64,000 nt of DNA, taken from assembly GCA_016191785.1 (NCBI GenBank), contig JACPVJ010000188.1, positions 1 to 64,000 on the forward strand, read 5' to 3'. The notes below the pieces were generated by a model. The model had not been told where the DNA came from. It saw only the letters and a program-made list of their open reading frames with translations, and did not search any database. A program made the translations under genes and the position numbers. Shown in pieces: positions 35,605 to 45,542 of the stretch. This DNA comes from Myxococcales bacterium (GTDB lineage: Bacteria; Myxococcota_A; Polyangia; Polyangiales; Polyangiaceae). Numbering within the stretch: position 1 is the stretch's first letter; every line of letters begins with the position of its first letter.

Positions 35605-37281
35605 ATGCCCCGATGGTCTCTGCGCTCTGCTGCGCCCGCTGCGCTCGCCGTGCTCGCGCTCACTGGTTGCTACGACCAGGGTGGGGGCGTCGAGCCCCCG
35701 CTCGATCGCATCTACTTCCCGGTGGGGCTGGCGGTGTCCCCCGCCGCGTCGCGCCTCTACGTCGTGAACAGCGACTTCGATCTGCAATACAACTCCGGCT
35801 CGCTTCAGGCGTTGGACCTCGACCGGGTGCGCGCGATCGTTCCCAAGGCGTGCGACGCCGACAGCGACTGCGCCGGCGAGGGCCGGGTGTGCGATCTCTT
35901 GCCGTCCGACGCGAACGGCGGTCATCCGAGCCGCTGGTGCGTCGACGCCTCGGGCCCGAACGCCGGGATGCCCTGCGGCCCCTTCGGTGAGAAGGGCCCT
36001 GCCAACAAGCTGCTGCATCCCGGGCGGTGCGGCTACGTCGATCACGTCTCGCCCCAAGACGGGGGCTCGAGCCTGGTCGCCGGCCGGGTGGGGATCGGGG
36101 CGTTCGCGACCGACGTGATCTATCGCCCGCGACCCACGGGCCCGGGTGGCCGTTTGTTCATCCCCGTGCGCGGCGACGCGACGCTGCACTTCGTCGACGT
36201 GATCGACGACAGCGAGGCACCCCAGGTGCCCTTCGAGCTCGACTGTGGGCAGAGCGGCAACGGCGGGGACTGCGACGACCGCCACCGGCGGGGCGACGAC
36301 CCGGACCAAGAGAACACCCGGGATCTGCGGCTCGCCGCTGAGCCCTTCGGGATCGCGGCCACACCCGACGGCGAGGCCGTGGTCGTGACCCACCAGACCG
36401 AAGGGGCCGCGTCGCTCTTCGTGAACGACGCCGCATCCTGGGGCGATGGCGAGTCCAGCCTGGGGGAAGGCCCGCGGCTCACGTTCACCGCGACCGGGAT
36501 GCCCAGCCGAGTGATCGGCGTGGCGGCGTTGCCGACGCCGCTCCTCGCCCAAGAGCTCGGCGCGCCGTACGACCCGGGGTTCTTGGTCACCTTCCGGGAC
36601 GCCGCTCAGGTCAACCTGCTCCGCTATTTCGCCGACGCGGCGTCCAAGCCCGCGCGGCCGTTCATGCAGGTGGCGGGCTCGGCGCCCATCACCGCCAACT
36701 CGCTGGGCATCGACTCCCGCGGGATCGTCGTCGACGGCGACGAGCGAAAGGCGTGCGAGCTCGGCTGTCCCGGTGGCTCGGGGGATGAGCGAAAGGCGTG
36801 CCTGGCGGAGTGCGCCGGGCTCCCGATCCGCGTGTACATCGCCAACCGCGCCCCCTCGTCGCTGCTGGTCGGAGAGACGCGGCCGAATCCCGGGCTGTTC
36901 TCCACCGACGACCTGCCTCGCTTGACCGAGAGCATCCCGCTCAGCTTCGGGCCTTCGCGGGTGATCCTGGGCAAGGTCATCGGGCTCGATGGCGCGCCCC
37001 ACACCCGCGTGTTCGTGGTCTGCTTCGATTCGCGCAAGGTCGGGGTGTACAACCCCACCACTCACGCCATCGAGGACTGGATCGAAACCGGGCGCGGGCC
37101 CCACGGGTTCGTCACCGAGCTGGGCACCGACGACACCGGCGCGCCCCAGTGGGCGTACGCCTACGTCGCGCACTTCACGGATTCCTACATCGGGGTGGTC
37201 GATCTCGACATGCGCCACCCGACCTTCGGGACCATCGTCACCACGATTGGCCGCCCGAGCGCGCCGAGGGCCAGCAAATGA
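35605..37281 (+). CDS. YVTN-type beta-propeller lipoprotein
   Basis: 558 residues, lipobox LTGC (about Cys22). The sequence has recurring propeller blades of the YVTN/lactonase type: RIYFPVGLAVSPAASRLYVVNSDF, GRLFIPVRGDATLHFVDV, PFGIAATPDGEAVVVTHQ, and TRVFVVCFDSRKVGVYNPTTHAIEDW, ending SYIGVVDLDMRHPTFG. Several short Cys-rich insertions (ACDADSDCAGEGRVCD, ACELGCPGG) may add disulfides. It is translationally coupled by ATGA to the next gene, a larger propeller lipoprotein, so the two probably act together on the cell surface. No catalytic site visible. Confidence 0.88.
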   Translation: MPRWSLRSAAPAALAVLALTGCYDQGGGVEPPLDRIYFPVGLAVSPAASRLYVVNSDFDLQYNSGSLQALDLDRVRAIVPKACDADSDCAGEGRVCDLLPSDANGGHPSRWCVDASGPNAGMPCGPFGEKGPANKLLHPGRCGYVDHVSPQDGGSSLVAGRVGIGAFATDVIYRPRPTGPGGRLFIPVRGDATLHFVDVIDDSEAPQVPFELDCGQSGNGGDCDDRHRRGDDPDQENTRDLRLAAEPFGIAATPDGEAVVVTHQTEGAASLFVNDAASWGDGESSLGEGPRLTFTATGMPSRVIGVAALPTPLLAQELGAPYDPGFLVTFRDAAQVNLLRYFADAASKPARPFMQVAGSAPITANSLGIDSRGIVVDGDERKACELGCPGGSGDERKACLAECAGLPIRVYIANRAPSSLLVGETRPNPGLFSTDDLPRLTESIPLSFGPSRVILGKVIGLDGAPHTRVFVVCFDSRKVGVYNPTTHAIEDWIETGRGPHGFVTELGTDDTGAPQWAYAYVAHFTDSYIGVVDLDMRHPTFGTIVTTIGRPSAPRASK

Positions 37282-40200
37282 GCGGCAAAGTCGGTGGGGC
37301 GCTGGTTGCCCTGGTCGCGTTCGCAGCGTTCGGCCTGGGTTGCTCCGAGACCCCCGTCTCGGTGCCCCTCCGGTCCCTCGAGCGCAGCGGGGAAGTGTCC
37401 TTCGTCTGCGCCGACCCAGAAGGCGCGGGTCACGACATCGACGCCTGCCCGGACTTCGACAACGAGAGCAGCCAGCGACACCTGTACGCCCTGGTCACCC
37501 AGACGCTGCGCGGCGAGGTCGCGGTGGTCGATCTGAGCGCGGGTCGCGTGCTCGACCTCGATCCATCGACCCCGGGCTTCAGCTTCTTGCCGGTCGGCGA
37601 GAACCCGGTGGACATCGTCTCGACGCCGGGTGGCGTCGCGAGCTTCGTGGGCGTGGCCGACATCGGCAAAGAGGGCATCTTCGCCATCCCCACCAGCTGC
37701 GCAAGGCCGCCGGCCCGGGACTTGACCTCGTGGTCGGCCTGCGCGCTGCCCGTCGCGCCGGGCGAGATGGCGCTGGCGATCGATCCTCCGGCAGCCGACG
37801 ACGACGCCGACGCCACCACCCCCGCGCCCGTGCGCGCGCGTTGCGACGCCGGCTTCAGCGCCGAAGCGGCCACCCCCGGCACGGCACTGGCGGCCACGCG
37901 GGCCGAGTGCCCCGCGGATCTGGCCCTCGAGAAGGCCCCGGCCGGGCGCCGTAAGCTGATCGTCACCTTGCCCTCGCTGGGCGGGTTCGCGGTGATCGAC
38001 GCGCAGGGCGTGCTCGATCGCGAGCCCGGCACCTATCAGCCGTGCGACATCGAGCGCTTCATCGCGCTCGAGCCCAAGCTGGGGGACGCCGTGGTCCAGA
38101 AGGTCCCCGCGGATCTCCAGGCCCCCGGCTGCACGCTTCCCGAGATCAACTACGGTCCCGTCCCCGACACGTTCTATCCGCAACCCGCGGGGATCGAGCT
38201 GAGCGAGGGTCGCCTGTTCATCTCCGATCGAGGGTCGCCCGCGGTGCACGTGGTCGACGTCTCGGATCCGTGCGCGCCGCGCCAGGACCCGCCGCTGCGC
38301 CCGGTGGCGTTCGAGGCCAGAAACCGGATCGTCACCACGACCCGCGTCGCCGTCAGTCCGCCGACCACCACTGGCCAGCGCTTCGCCTACGCGGTCGACG
38401 AGTTCGACGGCAGCGTCATGATCTTCGACGTGACGCCGGGCAACTCGGACCGCACGCCGATCGTTCGCCCCGGTTCACCCCTCTTGCCGTTCGAGCCGCC
38501 CGATCGCATCGCGTTCAGCTCGCCGGCGCGGGACGTCGGGTTCGTGCTGCGCGACGTCCCGATCGCCGACCCCGAAACCGGTGTGGCCACCATCGGCACG
38601 TCGTGCAACCCCGATCCGGCGCTTCCGTCGACCGACCCGGGGGCGAAGTACCGCCCCAGCAGCGACTACAGCCGCGGGGCCGCGCCCCGGAACCTGCGCG
38701 GCGTGTTCGGTACGGTGATGCTCGCCAGCGGGCAGGTCGCGGTGATCGATCTCGAGGACTTCGACGCCCCGTGTCGGCGGCCGGTGTCGACCAACTCGGC
38801 CGACGTCGCGGACTTCCGCGGGTGTGCGGGCGACGGCGAAAAGCCCGAGTTCTTCACGCTCGACAGCACCGCAACCGGCAAGCGCACCGTCAGCGCAGAG
38901 TTGTCGTGTCGGGTGGTCGAGCCGCACCGGGCCCGCAGCGGTCGCATGATGGTCAACGGGAGCGACGTCGGGGTCAACGCACCGGCGCTGCGCAACCTTC
39001 CCAAGCTCAGCGCGCGCACCGGCGGCAACCTGGCCACGGATCAGTCGGACGAGGGTCGATTGCACCCCAAGCTCTTGGCGGTGGACTTCCCGAACCCCGA
39101 GGGTGGGACCCACCCGGTGGAGCTTCACGTCGGCTCGACGCTCTACCGCAGCCCGACCGCAGGCTCGACCAACCCCATCAACGTGCTGCCGGTCGACCCT
39201 GCCGTCGCCGAGCGCTCTTCGGTGGGGCTGGTGTTCGTCCAGCCTAGAGCCTTCGGCGGCGACGAAGAGATGACGCTCGAGTACGAGGGCAACGTCGTCT
39301 CGGAACGCAAGACCGGGTTCCCGAAGTGGGAGGTCACCGAGGTCCGGGACACCGACGCTGCGTTCTGCAACGGCGGTGTGCAGGACATGGCCGTCGCGAC
39401 CCAGGTGGGACAAAAGCTCGGCGTCGCGAGCGCCGATCTGCCGGCGTTCGCGCGCCGCCACGCCGACGTCGTCAGCGTGACCCAAGACCTGCCGGGTGAG
39501 GACTCGTCGTACTGGGACGGCGGGGCCGGGGCGAGCTGCTCGGCGAGCGGCAAGCTGGCCTACTTCAAGTGCCGCGAGGCGTTCGGCCCCGCCGACGCCC
39601 CCACCGCGCTCCGGGACCTGAGGGTCGTCGAGGCGTACCAAGACCGCCTGGTGGTCGAGCCCAAGGCGTTCAAGAACGCGGCCGATCGCGCCCGGATCGA
39701 GCAGCTCTTTTTCTGCTGCATGGGCGGGGGCTCGGCGATCTCGTACGAGGTGCGCGCCGGCCACCAGTGGGTGCTCACCGGAAGCGGCGGCGGGTTCCGC
39801 CACGACGTGGTGGCGGTTCCGGTGTCGGGCACCAGCGACCTGCGCTGCGAGCTCGACTGCAACCCGCGGCGTGCCCAGCTGACCAGTCGAGTCTTCGAGG
39901 TCTCGGCCAAGGACTGCGCCGCGCCGAAGGACGGGAAGAGCGCCTGCGTCGTCGGGCCGGCGACCAGCGCCGACGTCGCCTGCGTGCTCGACAAGGGCGC
40001 CGGGCTCGAGCCGGGCAAGCCCGGCGCCGAGTGCATCTTCCAGAACCTGACCCATCGCTTCGCCGTCTACCGCGGGAACGAGCCCAGCGAGCGCGGCATG
40101 GCGTTCAGCTGGGGCGTGTCCGGGGGCTTCGTACCGCTGGCCGCGAACCTGGCCGCGCAGAGCCGCGCGGTGTCTCCGCAGTCGATGGTGTTCGTGCCGC

Positions 40201-40292
40201 AGATCGGCCAGCTGGCAGTGGCCGACGGCGCCTCGCAGGGGCTGGTGCTGGTGAGCCTGGACTCGGTGGCGGTGTCGAGGCTGTTCTTCTGA
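37278..40292 (+). CDS. Large propeller-like lipoprotein
   Basis: 1004 residues; the ATG overlaps the stop of the preceding gene (ATGA). Lipobox GLGC (about Cys21). The first about 460 residues contain propeller-like strands matching its partner (HLYALVTQTLRGEVAVVDLSAGRV, LIVTLPSLGGFAVIDAQG, EGRLFISDRGSPAVHVVDVSD, AVDEFDGSVMIFDV), with Cys pairs in insertions. The rest is more divergent, with a CCMGGG element near 790 and a C-terminal propeller-like segment (MVFVPQIGQLAVADGASQGLVLVSLDSV). The pair could form one large surface complex. It lies 51 bases before mutS; function unknown. Confidence 0.85.
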   Translation: MSGKVGGALVALVAFAAFGLGCSETPVSVPLRSLERSGEVSFVCADPEGAGHDIDACPDFDNESSQRHLYALVTQTLRGEVAVVDLSAGRVLDLDPSTPGFSFLPVGENPVDIVSTPGGVASFVGVADIGKEGIFAIPTSCARPPARDLTSWSACALPVAPGEMALAIDPPAADDDADATTPAPVRARCDAGFSAEAATPGTALAATRAECPADLALEKAPAGRRKLIVTLPSLGGFAVIDAQGVLDREPGTYQPCDIERFIALEPKLGDAVVQKVPADLQAPGCTLPEINYGPVPDTFYPQPAGIELSEGRLFISDRGSPAVHVVDVSDPCAPRQDPPLRPVAFEARNRIVTTTRVAVSPPTTTGQRFAYAVDEFDGSVMIFDVTPGNSDRTPIVRPGSPLLPFEPPDRIAFSSPARDVGFVLRDVPIADPETGVATIGTSCNPDPALPSTDPGAKYRPSSDYSRGAAPRNLRGVFGTVMLASGQVAVIDLEDFDAPCRRPVSTNSADVADFRGCAGDGEKPEFFTLDSTATGKRTVSAELSCRVVEPHRARSGRMMVNGSDVGVNAPALRNLPKLSARTGGNLATDQSDEGRLHPKLLAVDFPNPEGGTHPVELHVGSTLYRSPTAGSTNPINVLPVDPAVAERSSVGLVFVQPRAFGGDEEMTLEYEGNVVSERKTGFPKWEVTEVRDTDAAFCNGGVQDMAVATQVGQKLGVASADLPAFARRHADVVSVTQDLPGEDSSYWDGGAGASCSASGKLAYFKCREAFGPADAPTALRDLRVVEAYQDRLVVEPKAFKNAADRARIEQLFFCCMGGGSAISYEVRAGHQWVLTGSGGGFRHDVVAVPVSGTSDLRCELDCNPRRAQLTSRVFEVSAKDCAAPKDGKSACVVGPATSADVACVLDKGAGLEPGKPGAECIFQNLTHRFAVYRGNEPSERGMAFSWGVSGGFVPLAANLAAQSRAVSPQSMVFVPQIGQLAVADGASQGLVLVSLDSVAVSRLFF

Positions 40293-40343
40293 TGGCGCGG
40301 CTCGGGCGCGATCCGCTCCGGCGCCTGGGGGCCCGCGACTGAG

Positions 40344-42929
40344 ATGGCCGGGCCGAACACGCCCGTGATGCAGCAACACGCCGCGGCCAAGCGGGCGCAC
40401 CCCGACGCGGTGATCTTCTTCCGGCTCGGCGACTTCTACGAGATGTTCGGCGACGACGCCGTGGTCTGCGCCCGCGCGCTCGATCTGACGTTGACCAGCA
40501 GAAACCGGGGCAAGCCCGACGAAGTCCCGATGGCGGGCGTCCCGCACCACGCCGCGCATCAGTACATCGCCAAGCTGCTCGAGCTCGGGCACAAGGTCGC
40601 GATCTGCGAACAGATGGCCGACCCCTCGAAGGTGAAGGGGATCGTGCCCCGCGAGGTGGTGCGGGTGATCACGCCCGGGCTGGTCACCGATCGGGATCAG
40701 CTCGACGCGCGCTCGAACAACTGGCTCGCCGCGATCGAGCTCGGGGCCGCGGGCGTGGGCATCGCTCTGTTCGACCTGTCCACCGGCGAGCTGTGCGCGG
40801 CCGAGGTCTCCGACCTCACTCGGCTCTTGTCCGAGCTGTGCCGCTCGGCGCCGCGCGAGATCCTGGTGGGCGCCGACGGCGCCGCGGGCGCCGAGCACGC
40901 CCTTCAGGCGCTGCGCCGGGCCGTGCCGCGGGCCGCGCTCCGGCCCGATCCACCGTTGGCAGAGGGCGAGCTCGATCACCAGCTGGGCGCCCGACGCGGC
41001 GAGGCGGCGTTCGCCGGAGCGCTGGGGTCGAAGGCAGCCGCCCGGGTGCTGCGCTTTGCTCGGAGCTGCACGCCCGGTGCCGAGCTGCCCCTGCGGCGCG
41101 TCGCGCGCTGGGATCCCCGCGCCGAGCTGGTGATCGACGCCGTGGCGCAGCGACACCTCGAGCTCTGCGAGTCGTGGTCGGGCCTTCGCCAGGCGACCCT
41201 GCTCGGGGTGATCGACGACACCCAGACCCCGATGGGGGCGCGGCTCTTGCGACGGCGGCTCTCGGCGCCGCTGATCGACGTCGAGCAGATCCGCCGTCGC
41301 CATGATCAGGTCGAGCTGTTCGTGGTTCACGCCAAGCTCCGCACCGAGCTCCGTCGGGCGCTCGGCGACGTCACCGATCTCGAGCGCATCGTGTCGCGCG
41401 CCAGCCTGGGCGAAGTGAACCCCCGCGAGCTGGGCTCGCTGCGCGACGGCCTCTGTGCGGCGGCCCGCGCGAGCGAGGTCCTCGGCATGGTCCACGACGC
41501 TACCGGGCGCGAGGTCCTCGGCCTCTCTGGCAAGCTCGACCTGTGCGTCGAGCTCGCCGACGAGCTCAGGCGCGCGCTGGTCGAGCGCCCGCCCGCCCAG
41601 GCGAAAGAGGGCACGGTCTTCGCGTCGGGCTACGACGCCGAGCTCTCGGAGCTCGACGCGCTGCAGAAGAACGGCGCCGAGCGCATGGTCGAGCTCGAGA
41701 CGCGCCTGCGCGAGAGCACGGGGATCCCCACGCTGAAGCTGCGCTACACCCGGGTGTTCGGCTGGTACATCGAGGTCTCGCGGGCGCACGCCGCCAAGGC
41801 GCCGAGCGGGTGGCGGCGCAAGCAGACCGTGGCCACCGGCGAGCGCTACACCAACCCCGAGCTCGACGATCTGGCCGATCGGATCACCACCGCGGAAGAG
41901 CGCCACCGCGAGCGCGAGCTCGAGTTGATTCGTCGGCTGGTCCGGGCGGTGGCCGACGCGGGTCATCGCATCGTCGCGCTCTCCGAGTGCGTGGCGCAGT
42001 GGGACGTGGCCTCGAGCTTGGCCGAGGTCGCTCACCGCTACGACTACACCCGGCCCGTGGTCGACGACTCGGACCAGCTCGAGCTCGAAGAGAGCCGCCA
42101 CCCCGTGGTCGAGCGGCTCGCCGCTCAGGGCCGTTTCGTTCCCAACGACGTGCACCTCTCGCTGGGTGCCGAGCGGCTCTGGCTGATCACTGGACCGAAC
42201 ATGGCGGGCAAGAGCACCTTGCTCCGACAGACGGCACTCTCGGTCGTGATGGCGCAGCTCGGGAGCTTCGTTCCGGCGCGACGCGCGCGGATCGGGGTGG
42301 TCGACCGCGTGCTGTCGCGGGTCGGGGCCAGCGACGACGTGGCCCGGGGCGAGAGCACCTTCATGGTGGAGATGCGAGAGACCGCCGAGATCCTGAAGAC
42401 CGCGACGCGGCGGAGCCTGGTGATCTTGGACGAGATCGGGCGCGGCACCAGCACCTACGACGGGCTCGCGATTGCCTGGGCCGTGGCCGAGCACATCGAC
42501 CAAGCCGTGCAGTGCCGCGCGCTCTTCGCCACGCACTATCACGAGCTGACGGCGCTCGCGGCCGCCAGCGATCACGTGGCCAACCACTCGGTGAGCGCTC
42601 GCGAGTCGGGGGACGACGTGGTGTTCTTGCACCGCCTCGTGGCGGGTGCGGCCAGCCGCTCCTACGGGATCGCGGTCGCGCGGCTCGCCGGGCTGCCAGA
42701 GTCGGTGCTGGCACGGGCGCGAGCCATCTTGATCGGGCTCGAAGGCGAGGGCACCAAGCCTCAGCGGCCGGGCGCGACCGAGCCCCAGCTCTCGCTCTTC
42801 CAGAAGCCGGAGGCCCACGAGCCGGGCCCGCGCGAGGTGATCGACACGCTGCGGGCGCTCGAGGTCGACCGCATGACTCCGCTCGACGCCCTGAGCCTGC
42901 TCGCGAAGCTGAAGGCCAAGCTCACCTGA
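40344..42929 (+). CDS. mutS: DNA mismatch repair protein MutS
   Basis: 861 residues, the usual length of MutS. It recognises mismatches and small loops and recruits MutL. The N-terminal mismatch-binding motif FYEMF is at 31-35 (GDFYEMFGDD). Connector, core and clamp regions follow, then the ATPase: Walker A GPNMAGKST near residue 617, Walker B ILDEIGRGTST, and the HYHEL signature. The C-terminal helix-turn-helix/dimer region is present. It follows the propeller lipoproteins at 51 bases and ends in an eight-base convergent overlap with hrpB. Confidence 0.98.
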   Translation: MAGPNTPVMQQHAAAKRAHPDAVIFFRLGDFYEMFGDDAVVCARALDLTLTSRNRGKPDEVPMAGVPHHAAHQYIAKLLELGHKVAICEQMADPSKVKGIVPREVVRVITPGLVTDRDQLDARSNNWLAAIELGAAGVGIALFDLSTGELCAAEVSDLTRLLSELCRSAPREILVGADGAAGAEHALQALRRAVPRAALRPDPPLAEGELDHQLGARRGEAAFAGALGSKAAARVLRFARSCTPGAELPLRRVARWDPRAELVIDAVAQRHLELCESWSGLRQATLLGVIDDTQTPMGARLLRRRLSAPLIDVEQIRRRHDQVELFVVHAKLRTELRRALGDVTDLERIVSRASLGEVNPRELGSLRDGLCAAARASEVLGMVHDATGREVLGLSGKLDLCVELADELRRALVERPPAQAKEGTVFASGYDAELSELDALQKNGAERMVELETRLRESTGIPTLKLRYTRVFGWYIEVSRAHAAKAPSGWRRKQTVATGERYTNPELDDLADRITTAEERHRERELELIRRLVRAVADAGHRIVALSECVAQWDVASSLAEVAHRYDYTRPVVDDSDQLELEESRHPVVERLAAQGRFVPNDVHLSLGAERLWLITGPNMAGKSTLLRQTALSVVMAQLGSFVPARRARIGVVDRVLSRVGASDDVARGESTFMVEMRETAEILKTATRRSLVILDEIGRGTSTYDGLAIAWAVAEHIDQAVQCRALFATHYHELTALAAASDHVANHSVSARESGDDVVFLHRLVAGAASRSYGIAVARLAGLPESVLARARAILIGLEGEGTKPQRPGATEPQLSLFQKPEAHEPGPREVIDTLRALEVDRMTPLDALSLLAKLKAKLT

Positions 42930-45474
42930 CGCGCGGAGGCTTGGGCGCCGGCGGCGTGGCGCTCCGACCGTCTTCTGGCCACGCGTGCCGGGGGTAGCGT
43001 CGCATCAGCTCCTTTCGAATGGTCGGGTAGTGGCGCTGCCAGAAGCCCTCGAGATCGGTCGTGACCTGCACGGCTCGCCCGTTCGGGGCCAGAAGCTGCA
43101 GGGTCACCGGGAGCCGACCCCTGCACAAGAGCGGCCCCGTCGCCGAGCCGAAGAAGTCCTGCAGGCGCGACTCGATGAAGGGCGGTCGGCCGGGCTCGTA
43201 GTGAACCAGAGCCGTGCGTCCGCCGCCGAGGCGCACGCGTTCGGGCAGCTCGCTCGCGAGCAGGCGCTGCTGATCGGCAGACAACGAAGCGAAGACCGAG
43301 GCCGAGAGCGACGAGGCACGGAGCTCGTCGAAGCTGGTCAGCCCGTCGCAGGCACGCTCCAGGGCCTCGGCGCGGGTCTCGGGACCGAGCTCGGGGAAGG
43401 CCGCCTCCGGGAGGTGCTTTTTGGCGAGCTCGATGCGGCAGAGGAGCACGTCGAGGCTCTCGGCGGCGGCGCTGAGCTCGGGCGAAGCCAGCGCCGCGCG
43501 TGCCAAGAGGCGGGACGCCTCGGCCGACGCCGGAGCCCGCGTGCGCGACTCGTCCAGTACCAGCACTCCGAAGCTCAGCCGCTCGACGCGCTCGACCCGC
43601 TGGTTATTGGCGTTCCACGCGAGCTCGTCGCTCTCGCTCAGCGCGTCGGAGTCGAGGTCCAAGAGCCAGTCGGCTTCGATGGCGCTGGCGACGCGCACCA
43701 CGTTCCCCCCCCGGCCGGACCGCTCCTCCACGTCGACGGCGATCAAGAGCGGCGCGTCGTGGACCACGCTGTCCTCCGACAGCTTGGCGCCGCCGCCCCG
43801 GGCGAACACCAGCTCGGGCGCGCCGGGGCGCGCCCGCTTCGCGACGCGGTCGAAGAAGCCCGTCAAGAGGGCACGCCGGATGCGGCGCTCTTCTTCGGGC
43901 AGGTCGCCAGGCTTCGCCCCTGTGTCTCGGGCCACGCGCTCGAGCTGCGAGCGCGCGTTCTCGACGGCCCGCACCGAACGGCGGTCGAGATCCATCCGGG
44001 CGAGGGCCTGGGCGTCGAAGCGGGCGTCCCGGGCCTCGTCGAAGCGATCCATCAGCTCGATCACGTCCGAATCGCCGCGGGCGCCGTCCAGGCTCCTGCG
44101 CCGGCCGAAGGCGGTGCGCGCGGCACGCCGGATGTCGCGCTCCGAGAGCAGCGCGGCAGCGAGCGCTCCCCGACGCGCGACGCCCAACCGCTCTGCTTCG
44201 ACCACCACCCGGGCCAGCCGCGGGTGGAGCGGAAAGGCCAGCATGCGGCGGCCGACCTCGGTGATGGTGCTGCGCCGTGTGGCGCAGAGTCCCGCGAGCA
44301 GGGTCTCTGCCGCGGTCTTCGCTGCGTTGGGCGGCGGCTCGAGCCAGGCCACGGCCTCGAAGCCGTCGAGGCCGGCGCCGTACAGCGTGAGCAGGGCCTC
44401 GCTCAGATCGGCGCGCCGGATCTCCGGCGCGTCGTGCTCGGGCCGCGCCTCGAAGTCCCCGCGGGTGTAGAGGCGGATCACCCGCCCAGGGCGCGTGCGC
44501 CCCGCACGGCCGGCGCGCTGGGTGGCCGACGAGCGGCTCACCTTCGCGACCTCCAGTCGTGGCAGCCCGGTCCAGGGCGAATGCCGCGCGACGCGTGCCA
44601 GCCCCGAGTCCACTACTCCGGTGACGCCGTCGATGGTCACGCTGGTCTCGGCGACGTTGGTCGAGAGCACTACCTTGCGCCGAGACGCGTGTTCGACCGC
44701 CCGGCTCTGTTCTTCCACCGTTTGATCCCCGTGCAACGGCAGCACCAAGAGACCCTCGCTCTTCGCCAGCTCGGCCAGGCTCTCTTCGGCGCGGCGGATC
44801 TCGGCGGCGCCCGGCAAGAACACCAACACGTCGCCGTCGTCGGCCCGCAAGAGCTCTCGCACGGCGCTCACCACTTGCTTCTCGAGGGGGCGGTCATCCG
44901 GGCGGCTCGCGTGGTCGATGGTCAGCGAAAACGCGCGCCCCGGGCTGTCGATCACCGGACACCCACCCAAGAACGCAGCGACGGGGGCGGCCTCGAGGGT
45001 CGCGCTCATCACCACCAGGCGAAGATCGGGCCGCTCGCCGGCGCGACGCGCGTTCAAGAGCGCGAGGGCCAGGTCGGTGGACAGGCTGCGCTCGTGGAAC
45101 TCGTCCAAGATCACCAGTCCGACGCCGTCGAGCTTCCGGTCCCCGAGCAGGCGCCGCACGAGCACGCCCTCGGTCACATAGCGCAGGCGGGTCTCGGGCC
45201 CGGACACGTCCTCGAACCGCACGCTGTAGCCCACGCGTCCTCCGAGGCGCTCGCCGCGCTCGCTGGCCACGTGACGCGCGACCAGGCGGGCTGCCAGCCG
45301 GCGTGGCTCGCTGACCCAGATCTCACCTCCGCCGGCCAGCCCGGCCTCGAGCAGCGCCAGGGGCACCCGCGTGGTCTTGCCCGCGCCGGGGTCGGCCGAG
45401 AGCACCAGCGCCCCGTGCTCGCGGAGCTTTGCCGCGAGCTCGGGCAAGAGCGGGTCGATCGGCAAGGCCACCAT
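42922..45474 (-). CDS. hrpB: ATP-dependent helicase HrpB
   Basis: 850 residues, a DEAH/RHA-family helicase of the HrpB type. Walker A ADPGAGKTT (28-35), VSEPRRLAARLVA (motif Ia), Walker B with the DEFH variant at 124-127 (VILDEFHERS), SAT in VVMSATLEA, and motif VI QRAGRAGR followed by PGRVIRLYTRGDF. The C-terminal HrpB-type extension is present (LPVTLQLLAPNGRAVQVTTDLEGFWQRHYP). It probably unwinds RNA or RNA-DNA structures; the physiological substrate of HrpB is not well defined. The gene converges on mutS with an 8-base overlap. Confidence 0.96.
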   Translation of the reverse strand: MVALPIDPLLPELAAKLREHGALVLSADPGAGKTTRVPLALLEAGLAGGGEIWVSEPRRLAARLVARHVASERGERLGGRVGYSVRFEDVSGPETRLRYVTEGVLVRRLLGDRKLDGVGLVILDEFHERSLSTDLALALLNARRAGERPDLRLVVMSATLEAAPVAAFLGGCPVIDSPGRAFSLTIDHASRPDDRPLEKQVVSAVRELLRADDGDVLVFLPGAAEIRRAEESLAELAKSEGLLVLPLHGDQTVEEQSRAVEHASRRKVVLSTNVAETSVTIDGVTGVVDSGLARVARHSPWTGLPRLEVAKVSRSSATQRAGRAGRTRPGRVIRLYTRGDFEARPEHDAPEIRRADLSEALLTLYGAGLDGFEAVAWLEPPPNAAKTAAETLLAGLCATRRSTITEVGRRMLAFPLHPRLARVVVEAERLGVARRGALAAALLSERDIRRAARTAFGRRRSLDGARGDSDVIELMDRFDEARDARFDAQALARMDLDRRSVRAVENARSQLERVARDTGAKPGDLPEEERRIRRALLTGFFDRVAKRARPGAPELVFARGGGAKLSEDSVVHDAPLLIAVDVEERSGRGGNVVRVASAIEADWLLDLDSDALSESDELAWNANNQRVERVERLSFGVLVLDESRTRAPASAEASRLLARAALASPELSAAAESLDVLLCRIELAKKHLPEAAFPELGPETRAEALERACDGLTSFDELRASSLSASVFASLSADQQRLLASELPERVRLGGGRTALVHYEPGRPPFIESRLQDFFGSATGPLLCRGRLPVTLQLLAPNGRAVQVTTDLEGFWQRHYPTIRKELMRRYPRHAWPEDGRSATPPAPKPPRVR

Positions 45475-45542
45475 CGCGCCCGGGTGATAGCCGCGTTTTT
45501 CGGGGAGTGCATGGGAAACCCAGAACTCACTACAATCCCCCC

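Noticed and set aside
38475-42818. Antisense open frame of more than 1400 codons opposite the propeller lipoprotein and mutS
   Set aside because: Composition is low-information and it covers clearly coding mutS on the other strand.
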